Below, one piece after another: positions 35,121-42,628 of a stretch of 64,000 nucleotides of DNA (position 1 is the stretch's first letter; the number at the start of each line of letters is the position of its first letter). The notes beneath the pieces are model-generated. The model had not been told where the DNA came from, made no database searches, and saw only the letters and a program-made list of their open reading frames with translations. The DNA is taken from assembly GCA_020847975.1 (NCBI GenBank), contig JADLBD010000267.1, positions 1-64,000 on the forward strand. Reading direction: 5' to 3'. The DNA comes from Bryobacterales bacterium (GTDB lineage: Bacteria; Acidobacteriota; Terriglobia; Bryobacterales; Bryobacteraceae). A program made the position numbers and the translations under genes.

Positions 35121-35336
35121 GTTCGGTCTGTCGCCAGCCTGCCTGCTGACGACGGGATCCTGTTCGATCCATCGAGCATCGAGGCGGCGGTCATACGGGA
35201 GGACGCCGGGTACGAAGGAGTTCGCGTCAAACTGGCGGCCTCACGGGACCAGGCGCGGATTCGGCTGCAGGTCGATATCGGATTTGGTGATGCCGTGAAT
35301 CCTGCCCCCGTCCGCACCGCATATCCGGCGATTCTG
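35121..35336 (+). pseudogene. AbiEii nucleotidyltransferase toxin, internal fragment
   Basis: About 70 residues match the middle of AbiEii: DGILFDPSSIEAAVIREDAG, then YEGVRVKLAA, ARIRLQVDIGFGDAVNPAPV, where DIGFGD carries a conserved acidic residue of the nucleotidyltransferase fold. The N-terminal GG/GS-x-D-x-D half and the C-terminal helical half are missing. The open frame is longer (35001-35396), but its ends do not match. It is the second half of the abiE pair whose first half lies at 33973. Confidence 0.7.
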
Positions 35337-35385
35337 AATCACGTTGCCATTCCGCAGGCTCGCGGATGCATGAATCCGGATGCCG

Positions 35386-35448
35386 CGGGGCGCTAGAATC
35401 CGCTGCGCGGGCGATATCCCGGGCGGGCGCGAACTCTCAGCTTCTTCC
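35386..35448. repeat. 63-base direct repeat, copy 2 (native end of VWFA gene)
   Basis: This copy lies in its natural place: it covers the last 56 coding bases of the minus-strand VWFA gene plus 7 bases beyond the stop. Copy 1 is 1277 bases to the left in the same orientation. Everything between has the makeup of accessory DNA. Confidence 0.95.
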
Positions 35449-36382
35449 CCACGTCGGAGACGATTTCCACGCTGATCTTCCGGAATCCCTCGTTCGGGTT
35501 CGACTGCGGATAATAGGTGACCGTGTACGAATTGCCCAGCGATTCGCGGATGGATTCGAACGCCTCCACCTGTTTCTGCCATGTCTTGGCGAAGTACACC
35601 TGGCCGCCGGTTCGCGTCGAGATCCGCTTGAATACGCTCGACGATACGGCGTCCTTGGACGCGTCGTTCGTGGAAATGACGTAAATCGGAATACCCTCGT
35701 CCTCGGCAACCGCGCGGACATCGTCGGGAGCCACCATGCTCGCATTGTCAGGGCCGTTCGAGAACACGATCACCACCTTGCGCCCCGGAACCTTGGCGGC
35801 GTCCCGCAGCGTCAGCAACAGCGCATTGTAGAGCGCCGCATCGTCGCCCGCAACTGCCTTGCGCAAGCCCATGATGGCGTCCCCGTGTTCCTTCACCAGG
35901 CTGGATGCCCGCGAAAGATTCCGGCTGAACGTATACACCGCCACCGAGTCGGCTCTGTCCAGGCCGCGAATAAAATCGGCAATGGCGTCGGAGGCGTACA
36001 CAAACCCGCGGTACATATAGTTGCTCGTATCGAACAAAACGAACACGTTGGTGCCCACAAAGGCATCCGCGGCATTGCCTTTTTCGCGTTCTTCCGTGTT
36101 GACCGCGAGCGGGCGCGTGGTCCCGTCTTCCAGTAACTGCACCGGCGTCTTGTTGCCCTCGGCAAATGTGTTCACCTTCTGAACAATCCCGTCTTCCAGG
36201 ATCTTGAAATCCTTAGGCTTCAATCCGTTGATGTATCGTCCCTTACTATCCGTAACGGTGAAGCTGAGCACCACCATGTCGACCTTCACCCGGAAGGTGG
36301 GACGAGCCGCTTCCTGAGCCGCCAGCCAGGTTGTACCGGCAAGCGCGGAAGCAACCATCCCGAGAATCCATAGCCTGCGCAT
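35393..36382 (-). CDS. VWFA-related Acidobacterial domain protein
   Basis: 329 residues from ATG 36382, chosen because AGGAGGAG lies about ten bases upstream and the signal peptide starts there (MRRLWILGMVASALAGTTWL). It shares the layout of the protein at 29069: strand domain (VVLSFTVTDSKGRYINGLKP, KDFKILEDGIVQKV), VWA fold, and closing KLRVRARPGYRPR. The first metal motif is FDTSNYM (Asp present, second Ser replaced by Tyr). It is secreted; function unknown. Its last 56 bases are duplicated at 34116-34171. Confidence 0.85.
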   Translation of the reverse strand: MRRLWILGMVASALAGTTWLAAQEAARPTFRVKVDMVVLSFTVTDSKGRYINGLKPKDFKILEDGIVQKVNTFAEGNKTPVQLLEDGTTRPLAVNTEEREKGNAADAFVGTNVFVLFDTSNYMYRGFVYASDAIADFIRGLDRADSVAVYTFSRNLSRASSLVKEHGDAIMGLRKAVAGDDAALYNALLLTLRDAAKVPGRKVVIVFSNGPDNASMVAPDDVRAVAEDEGIPIYVISTNDASKDAVSSSVFKRISTRTGGQVYFAKTWQKQVEAFESIRESLGNSYTVTYYPQSNPNEGFRKISVEIVSDVGKKLRVRARPGYRPRSGF

Positions 36383-36415
36383 GATGCGAAAACTCCTCCT
36401 GAACACAGCTAAAGT

Positions 36416-39400
36416 TTACTCCAACGCCTTTGTATCAGCCATGCCTCCCCTGCGGGCGCTCTCCCTGGCGTCCGCTCCCACATTACGGAGCGAGCGCAGC
36501 AGGGCCGGCCAGTCCTCGAGATGAGTGGCAAAGATCCTCTCCACCGTCCTCCGCGTCCATTCCGGAATCAGCAGATTCAATTGCGAAGGCGGTACGTGCA
36601 ACTCATCGGCCAGCGCGGCGTAATAGAGCAGGTTCGATTCCCAGCTCTCGGCCATGATGCGGCTGGAGTAACCCATGAGGGTGGGGAAAGTACGTAAGTT
36701 GAGTAATTCGGGATGATAACTGTGCGTAAGTGTAGGCTTCGGGGTTCCAAAGGCCCTGGATATTGCCGCGTAGTTCACCTTGTCCGGCTGCTCGGCCGCC
36801 AACCGCCGGATCTCGCGCGCAATGGGGTCCGCGTCCTGGGAATTGGCCGGCGTCAGATCCGCCGCCAGCAGGAACAGTTCCGCCGGCGTCGTCAACTCCA
36901 GCGCATCGCGGTATCTCCGGGATGCCAGCATGTGTTCAATGCGGCTGGCACGGTTCGGCGCGGCGCGCCGGTCAATTGACGCCATCACTCGCGGCCTTTT
37001 CGCGGTATCGAAGACAGCTTCCGCCAGCAGCGATTCCCCCCGGCGCATGTGCAGCCCTACCCAATGTAGTTGGGACGGCGTCACGTTCCACCAGCGCGGC
37101 ACCTTCGCCATCAGGATCATCTGCGGCACCAGGTCGCCCCAGATCAATGCCTGCTCCCGCGATGGGACGAGGAAGTTCTGCTCCGCCTCCGCCAGCGCGT
37201 AAGGAAGTCCGGAAAGGGACCCGACCAGACGCCCGCCCGCGCTCGAGGGCCAGCCGGTCCCGAACACCTCTGTCGATTTCCACGTCTGCGCCGAGCCTTG
37301 CAGCCCGAGAAAATCGTGGCTCCGCACGAAGATCGGATTCGTTTGCAGGATCTGCGCGCCCGGCGGCGCATAGTGCACGTAGCTCAATCCCACCAGCGAG
37401 TCGCGCAGCATCGGCGCGAGCTGGCCGCGGATATCGGACAGTTTTCCCGTATCCGAGCCCGCCTTCTCCGCCTGCGCCCGAATATTGAACTTCCGCTGTT
37501 GCTCGATGTGCCGCTCCGTCCAGTAGCCGAACGCCATGGAATTCTTTTCCACCGTCGACATCGCCGCTCGCGGCACCTGTATCTCCGATATCCGCGCCGC
37601 CAGCCGGTTCATCAGGACGGTGTTCATCTTCTCGCCCTTGGCCATCGCCTCCAGGTTGTCGGCCACGTCGAACAGCAGCTTGATGGAAGGGAGCCGCTGC
37701 ACCTCGAACAGCCGGATCATCTCCTGAACCATCAGACGTTGCGACTCGGTGTCGGCGGGATTCACAGAACCAGCCAGCAGATCGAGCAGGCGGTCTTGAA
37801 CGTCGGCATTCCCCGGCGCTCCCGTGTCCTTCAGCAGCAGGTTCACTCCCGCACGCCCGGCATCGAAGAGTTCCCTGCCGTTGTGGATCTTCGCGAATCC
37901 GGCCAGCAGCGCGCTCAGAGCCGGATCGGCGTCCGCCGCCTTGATGGATTGTTGCCTCACGAAAATCTGCCACAGGCTGATGAGCGCCTGTAAAGTCCCG
38001 GCTGTATCGGCGCGCAATCCCTGATCTTTCATTTGCGACACGGCGCGCGCCGTATCCATGTATTCGAGAATCGTCTTATCGGTGAGCGTGGGTGCTTCCG
38101 CAAAGATGAGATACTGCGCCCCGTAGGCGCGGAAATCCCGCGCCAGCCGGTCCGCCGTGGCCGCCTCCAGCGGATGCTCCCGGTGGCGGTTGATGTCGCT
38201 CAACGCCATGTAGATTTTCAGCGGCTCGTTCTCCACAGCCTTCCGGCAAAGAGCAAACAGCGCTTCAATCACATCGTCGGGGTCCTTCCATCCGGCGGCC
38301 GCCTTGGTCAGCTTTCCGTCATACTTGCCGTGCGGATGCTGCACGAACAGGCCCTTCCATACCTCGATGTTTCCCGGTATGTGCGGCTTTCCGTTCGGCT
38401 CCAGACGCATCCGTGTGGTGAGCAGCATCAACTCCGTGTTGCTTCGGAAAACGGGACGCGCCGGACCCGGACTGGTGATGCGCCCGCGCAAGGCCGAATA
38501 GAATCTCTTCAACCTCGCCGGCTCCGTGAGGTAATCGAGAACCGGTCCTTGAATGCGCGCCAGCGAATCGTAATAGCTCGCCAGCCAGCCGTCATCCTTC
38601 CCAATCAGCTTCTCGAAGAAAACTGCTCCCTGGTCCGGCGATACGCCCACCAGTTCCGCCCACGCCGCGGCGGATTTCTGCCCGCCCGGCACGGGGATCT
38701 TGCCTCCCCGCAATTGAAGCATCCCGCCGAAGAAATCCAGCACGTGCGCGAAGGCCTTAATGCGCTGCACGGGCAGCGCCTTCCGCAGTTCCTCGGCAGT
38801 TTCCGGGTCGAGCTTCGACAAAGCAAGATAGAGCCGGCAAAGTGACGGGTCGCTGAGAAAGGCATCGATAAACTCGCCGTTCTGTTTGTCCTTGCTCGAG
38901 AGCCAGTATTCGGGCGAGTACAACACCGGAACTTTGGTCGGCGCATAGCCGTAGACAAAGGGCCGGTTGGTGCGAAGCTGCTGCTCCAGTTCCGCCAGCG
39001 GGAAGCCTGAGTCAATCGTGAGAAACGCGCGCGAAGCGTTCACTGTCTCGAGAACCACCTCGCTGCCGCACCCGCCCCGCATCCGGTACCCGAGAACCCG
39101 CAGCAGGTCGCCGGTCTGCGTGGATTCGCAGGTCTCTATCCTGATCTTCTTCCCCTCACCGGCGAGTTTTGAAAGCTCCCGCGCCTGGGAAAGATATCTC
39201 ACCACCAGCTTCAGATATTCGGTCTGGTCCAGCGCTTCGCTCGAACTCGCCGCCTGGTAACCGTTGGTGACCACGTTCCGGGCCAGTGCGCCCAGCAGAT
39301 CATCGGCCGTCAGATCCGGTGAGAGAGCCGCCATGCGGGCGAAGGATCGCAGCGGTCCCGGGATCGCGATCGTGCCCATGGGGCGGTCCTTGGGAGCGCT

Positions 39401-39784
39401 CTCCCCGGGCATTGTCAACTGCGAGCCCCCCGCCGACCGGTAGACCTGCATGTGCCGCGATACGGCAGCCGTATCATTCGCCATGAGATCCAACAACACC
39501 AGGCGGTGGGCAATCGAAACCTTCTTCGATTGGTCCGCGTCCGTCAACAGGAGAGCTTTTTCGTAGGCAGCCCGAGCCCCCGGATCCCGATAGCGATCGA
39601 GAAATTCCGCGTAAGCCATTTGGGCGCCCGCGTCGTTTGGCCGTTCCTCCACTGCTTTTCGCAGCAAGCCGCCGGCTTGGGCGGTTTCTCCCCGGGCCTC
39701 CAGGCGCCGCACCTGGGCGGTGACATCACCTTGCCCCGAACAGATCCCCGAAAGGAGGAACAACAGACCAAACGCTCTTCGCAT
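36416..39784 (-). CDS. Very large secreted protein with N-terminal TPR, unknown
   Basis: 1122 residues with a signal peptide (MRRAFGLLFLLSGICSGQ). Residues about 20-90 look like TPR repeats (GGLLRKAVEERPNDAGAQMA). The remaining thousand residues are mostly helical without repeats or motifs that I recognise. Scattered Trp/Tyr-rich blocks occur (VLYSPEYWLSS, LSYVHYAPPGAQIL, WESNLLYYAALADEL). The start has AGAGGT seven to twelve bases upstream and a -10-like TAGAGT farther up, so it is an ordinary leadered gene. It lies head-to-tail with the VWFA gene, 33 bases apart, and may be co-transcribed. Confidence 0.6.
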   Translation of the reverse strand: MRRAFGLLFLLSGICSGQGDVTAQVRRLEARGETAQAGGLLRKAVEERPNDAGAQMAYAEFLDRYRDPGARAAYEKALLLTDADQSKKVSIAHRLVLLDLMANDTAAVSRHMQVYRSAGGSQLTMPGESAPKDRPMGTIAIPGPLRSFARMAALSPDLTADDLLGALARNVVTNGYQAASSSEALDQTEYLKLVVRYLSQARELSKLAGEGKKIRIETCESTQTGDLLRVLGYRMRGGCGSEVVLETVNASRAFLTIDSGFPLAELEQQLRTNRPFVYGYAPTKVPVLYSPEYWLSSKDKQNGEFIDAFLSDPSLCRLYLALSKLDPETAEELRKALPVQRIKAFAHVLDFFGGMLQLRGGKIPVPGGQKSAAAWAELVGVSPDQGAVFFEKLIGKDDGWLASYYDSLARIQGPVLDYLTEPARLKRFYSALRGRITSPGPARPVFRSNTELMLLTTRMRLEPNGKPHIPGNIEVWKGLFVQHPHGKYDGKLTKAAAGWKDPDDVIEALFALCRKAVENEPLKIYMALSDINRHREHPLEAATADRLARDFRAYGAQYLIFAEAPTLTDKTILEYMDTARAVSQMKDQGLRADTAGTLQALISLWQIFVRQQSIKAADADPALSALLAGFAKIHNGRELFDAGRAGVNLLLKDTGAPGNADVQDRLLDLLAGSVNPADTESQRLMVQEMIRLFEVQRLPSIKLLFDVADNLEAMAKGEKMNTVLMNRLAARISEIQVPRAAMSTVEKNSMAFGYWTERHIEQQRKFNIRAQAEKAGSDTGKLSDIRGQLAPMLRDSLVGLSYVHYAPPGAQILQTNPIFVRSHDFLGLQGSAQTWKSTEVFGTGWPSSAGGRLVGSLSGLPYALAEAEQNFLVPSREQALIWGDLVPQMILMAKVPRWWNVTPSQLHWVGLHMRRGESLLAEAVFDTAKRPRVMASIDRRAAPNRASRIEHMLASRRYRDALELTTPAELFLLAADLTPANSQDADPIAREIRRLAAEQPDKVNYAAISRAFGTPKPTLTHSYHPELLNLRTFPTLMGYSSRIMAESWESNLLYYAALADELHVPPSQLNLLIPEWTRRTVERIFATHLEDWPALLRSLRNVGADARESARRGGMADTKALE

Positions 39785-40063
39785 CAGGCAAACCTCTTTG
39801 GATTTTTACTCTACCACTTTCAAAGTCCGATAGCCGGACCACCCCAGCGACGGCTGAATGCCGAGCGCTCATTCTAGGGCAAGTCGGGCTCCGAATCAAT
39901 AGTGAACACGAAAAAAGCACGAACCCGGCAGGACATCTTTCTTAGACAAGCCGGAGCAGCCGGACGGAATGGATTTCTTTCCCACCCTGGCCGTCCTGCC
40001 AACACCCTTGTAGATGACGCTGACGATTGTCCGTTTCTTTCATTCGCAATTCGGGGTCTGCGG

Positions 40064-40069
40064 TATCAT
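40064..40069 (+). promoter_or_regulatory. -10-like TATCAT, leaderless position
   Basis: TATCAT lies 8 bases before ATG 40078, which has no Shine-Dalgarno. The 39785-40077 gap between the divergent genes shows no other gene or repeat. Confidence 0.4.
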
Positions 40070-40077
40070 TGCTTTCC

Positions 40078-42039
40078 ATGACCGGGCGCGTTGACAGAGT
40101 CCTGTTCGCCTGCACCGTCTTCCTCAGTTCCGCTCTCCTCTTCCTCATTCAGCCGATGGTCGTACAGGCGATCCTTCCCCGCTTCGGCGGGTCCGCGAGT
40201 GTCTGGACAGCGTCCATGCTCTTTTTTCAGTTCGCCCTCCTCGTTGGCTATCTTTACGCCTACGCTGTCACACACTTTCTGCCCTCCGGCACTCGCGAGG
40301 CCGTCCATCTGGCGTTGCTGTCAGCCAGCGCTCTGGCGCTTCCCGTCGCCCTACCGGCGGCAGCAAAGGCTTCGGAGAACCCGGTCTGGAGCATCCTCGC
40401 TTTGCTCGCCGTTCTTGTCGGTCTCCCTTACGTAGCTCTCTCCACCACCGGACCTCTCGTCCAATGGTGGTACGCGGGAACGTTGAAGCGTTCTCCTTAC
40501 CGGCTGTTCGCCCTTTCCAATGTGGCGTCGCTCCTCGCCCTGTTTGCCTATCCCCCGGTAATCCAACCGCTGCTGCCGGTAAGGCGCCAGTTGTCTGTAT
40601 GGTCGGCGGCGTTCGTCCTCTTCCTGGTACTCTGCGGAGCGTCCGCTCTGCGAGGGCGGCGGGCCGCCGGCCGGGAATCGATCGAAGGGGCCGCCATTGC
40701 CAGGCATCAGGCTTGGCTTTGGGTGTTGCTGGCCGCCTGCCCCTCGATTCTCTGGCTCGCCGTCGCCAACCACCTGAGCCAGGAGGTGGCCGCTGTTCCT
40801 TTCCTCTGGGTTGGTTTGCTGGGGCTCTATCTCCTCAGCCTCGTTCTCTGCTTTGACCACGACGGATGGTACCGGCCCGCCTTGTTCCGCTGGCTTGTGC
40901 CGGCGGCCTGCCTGGCGATGGGCTGGCGTCTGGCCCGCCCCGGGCCGGGCGGCGGCTTCCTGTGGGAGTTTGCCCTCTATTGCGCCGGAGTGCTCATCTG
41001 CTGCGTGTTCTTCCACGGAGAACTGGTCCTGCGGAAACCACACCCCGGCCCTATGCTCACCTATTTCTATCTGGCGGTGGCAGCGGGCGGAGCGCTTGGC
41101 GGCATCTTCGTCGCCCTGGCCGCGCCCGTTCTTTTCAACTCCTACCTCGAACTTCCCGTTGCCATCATCCTCTGCCTTGTCATGGCCCTGGTCTTTCTCT
41201 TCGGATACAAACCGCGGCGCCTGTTGCGCCTGTCGGTGGTCCTCGCCCTGACCTTCGTCATCGCCGCCAAACTGCGCGAGGGCGATAGTGTTCTCGAAAC
41301 CCGCAACTTCTATGGAGCCCTCCGCGTGGTGGATTCCGGCGAAGGCGTTCACCGCATCCGGACTCTCTACCACGGCGTCATCCGCCACGGCACGGAGTAC
41401 CTTTCCCCCAATGGCGGCCATGTCTTCACCACTTACTACACACCCCTTTCCGGAATCGGCATCACCATGGCGGCACATCATCAACAAGGCCGCCGCGTGG
41501 GCGTGGTCGGCCTGGGAGCGGGGACTCTCGCCGCCTATGGCCAGCCGGGCGATACATTTCGCTTCTTCGAGATCAACCCCGCCGTCACTCAGATCGCTTC
41601 CGCCTATTTCCGCTTCCTGCGCGACTCGCGGGCCCATGTGGAAGTGGTCCCGGGCGATGGCCGCCTCGCCCTCGAACGCGAAGCCCTGTCCAGCTTCGAC
41701 ATCCTTGTGCTCGACGCCTTCTCCGGCGACTCCGCCCCGGTCCATCTCTTGACCCGGGAAGCCTTTCAACTCTATCTCCGCTGCCTCCGCCCCGGCGGCG
41801 TCATCGCCGTCAATATCACGAATCGCTACCTCGATATCGGACTACCGGTGCGCGCGGCCGCCTGGGAGCTACACAAGAAGGCGGACGCCATCCACAGCGA
41901 GGCCGATCCGGCGAAAGGAATTGAAGCCGCCGATTGGATGATTCTCACGGACCTGCCGCCTGCCGCCGCACCATCCGCACCCCGCATCCGCGCCTGGACC
42001 GATGACTACAACAGCCTGTTCCAGATCCTCAAGAAATAG
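40078..42039 (+). CDS. Membrane-bound spermidine-synthase-like methyl/aminopropyl-transferase fold
   Basis: 653 residues. The N-terminal 420 residues hold about 10-12 membrane helices beginning LFACTVFLSSALLFLIQPMV, the usual lead of fused 'spermidine synthase' membrane proteins. The C-terminal domain is a Rossmann fold with VGVVGLGAGTLAAYG (nucleoside-binding glycine loop), FFEINPAV, EVVPGDGRLALE and ILVLDAFSGDSAPVHLLT. In true SpeE the decarboxy-SAM and polyamine pockets are full; here several polyamine residues cannot be confirmed, so the substrate is uncertain. It is probably an inner-membrane protein with the enzymatic domain in the cytoplasm. Confidence 0.82.
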   Translation: MTGRVDRVLFACTVFLSSALLFLIQPMVVQAILPRFGGSASVWTASMLFFQFALLVGYLYAYAVTHFLPSGTREAVHLALLSASALALPVALPAAAKASENPVWSILALLAVLVGLPYVALSTTGPLVQWWYAGTLKRSPYRLFALSNVASLLALFAYPPVIQPLLPVRRQLSVWSAAFVLFLVLCGASALRGRRAAGRESIEGAAIARHQAWLWVLLAACPSILWLAVANHLSQEVAAVPFLWVGLLGLYLLSLVLCFDHDGWYRPALFRWLVPAACLAMGWRLARPGPGGGFLWEFALYCAGVLICCVFFHGELVLRKPHPGPMLTYFYLAVAAGGALGGIFVALAAPVLFNSYLELPVAIILCLVMALVFLFGYKPRRLLRLSVVLALTFVIAAKLREGDSVLETRNFYGALRVVDSGEGVHRIRTLYHGVIRHGTEYLSPNGGHVFTTYYTPLSGIGITMAAHHQQGRRVGVVGLGAGTLAAYGQPGDTFRFFEINPAVTQIASAYFRFLRDSRAHVEVVPGDGRLALEREALSSFDILVLDAFSGDSAPVHLLTREAFQLYLRCLRPGGVIAVNITNRYLDIGLPVRAAAWELHKKADAIHSEADPAKGIEAADWMILTDLPPAAAPSAPRIRAWTDDYNSLFQILKK

Positions 42040-42045
42040 CAGAGC

Positions 42046-42075
42046 TGTGGAGTATACTGTGGAAGGAGGTCCACA
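42046..42075 (+). promoter_or_regulatory. Operator/promoter of the RHH-MazF pair with sequestered ribosome site
   Basis: Three hexamers stand at exact 12-base steps: TGTGGA (42046), TGTGGA (42058) and the inverted TCCACA (42070). Between the first two is TATACT (42053-42058), a good -10. Between the last two lies AGGAGG (42064-42069), the Shine-Dalgarno of ATG 42076, so the RNA can form a 6-bp hairpin with the ribosome site as its loop. This suggests repression of both transcription (RHH dimers on 12-base repeats) and translation. Confidence 0.55.
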
Positions 42076-42309
42076 ATGGAAACCATCCAAGTCGTCCTGG
42101 ATCGCAAACTGCTCAAGGCCACTGACCTCGCTGCGAAAAAGCAGAGCCTGAATCGCTCGGCCTTGATCCGTCAAGCCCTTCAGGAACACCTTCGTCACCT
42201 GCACGAATTGGAATTGGAAGCCCGGGACCGGCGAGGTTACCTGGCTCATCCTCAAGTCGAAGATGAGTTCCGCCCCTGGGAGGATGTGGCTGCGTGGCCG
42301 GAAGAGTAA
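42076..42309 (+). CDS. Ribbon-helix-helix antitoxin (MazE-like)
   Basis: 77 residues. The N-terminal strand (METIQVVLDRKLLKATD) and helices (QSLNRSALIRQALQEHLRHL) are an RHH DNA-binding domain. The acidic C-terminal tail (DEFRPWEDVAAWPEE) is typical of the toxin-wrapping part. AGGAGG stands six bases before the ATG. It overlaps the toxin gene by 16 bases. It should repress its own operon through the hexamer array just upstream. Confidence 0.88.
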   Translation: METIQVVLDRKLLKATDLAAKKQSLNRSALIRQALQEHLRHLHELELEARDRRGYLAHPQVEDEFRPWEDVAAWPEE

Positions 42310-42620
42310 GCAGGTGTGAAGTCCGGCTGTGCCGGTTCACCACTCCCGACAAGCAAAGGCCGGTTGTTGTCCTGACTCGTAGCAGCGCAATCGAATACCT
42401 TGCAACCGCCACCGTGGCTCCGATCACTTCAACCATTCGTGGTGTTCCTTCCGAAGTCATGTTGGACATCGATGACGGAATGAAGGGTCCTAGTGCGGTA
42501 AATCTTCACAACCTCGTAACGGTGCCGCAGTCTCGCTTGGGCCGGCGGGTCGCCAAACTCAGTGAGCGAAAGATGGAAGCGATTTGCGCGGCCTTGCACT
42601 TCGCTCTTGGCTGTAACTGA
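42294..42620 (+). CDS. MazF/PemK-type mRNA interferase toxin
   Basis: 108 residues from GTG 42294. It has the MazF fold signature: an N-terminal strand and loop RFTTPDKQRPVVVLTRSSAI, the VAPITSTIRGVPSEVML strand pair, and a later SAVNLHNLVTVPQSRLG with the conserved active-site region. It cleaves mRNA when not bound by the antitoxin. The pair appears intact. It lies between two unrelated housekeeping-type genes and looks like a small self-standing insertion. Confidence 0.88.
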   Translation: MAGRVSRCEVRLCRFTTPDKQRPVVVLTRSSAIEYLATATVAPITSTIRGVPSEVMLDIDDGMKGPSAVNLHNLVTVPQSRLGRRVAKLSERKMEAICAALHFALGCN

Positions 42621-42628
42621 CCACAATT

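Noticed and set aside
35001-35396. Functional AbiEii toxin
   Set aside because: Only the middle of the fold matches; the nucleotide-binding half and C-terminal half are missing.
34109-35448. 63-base repeat as ends of an insertion sequence
   Set aside because: The repeat is direct, not inverted, encodes a known gene tail, and no transposase frame lies between the copies.
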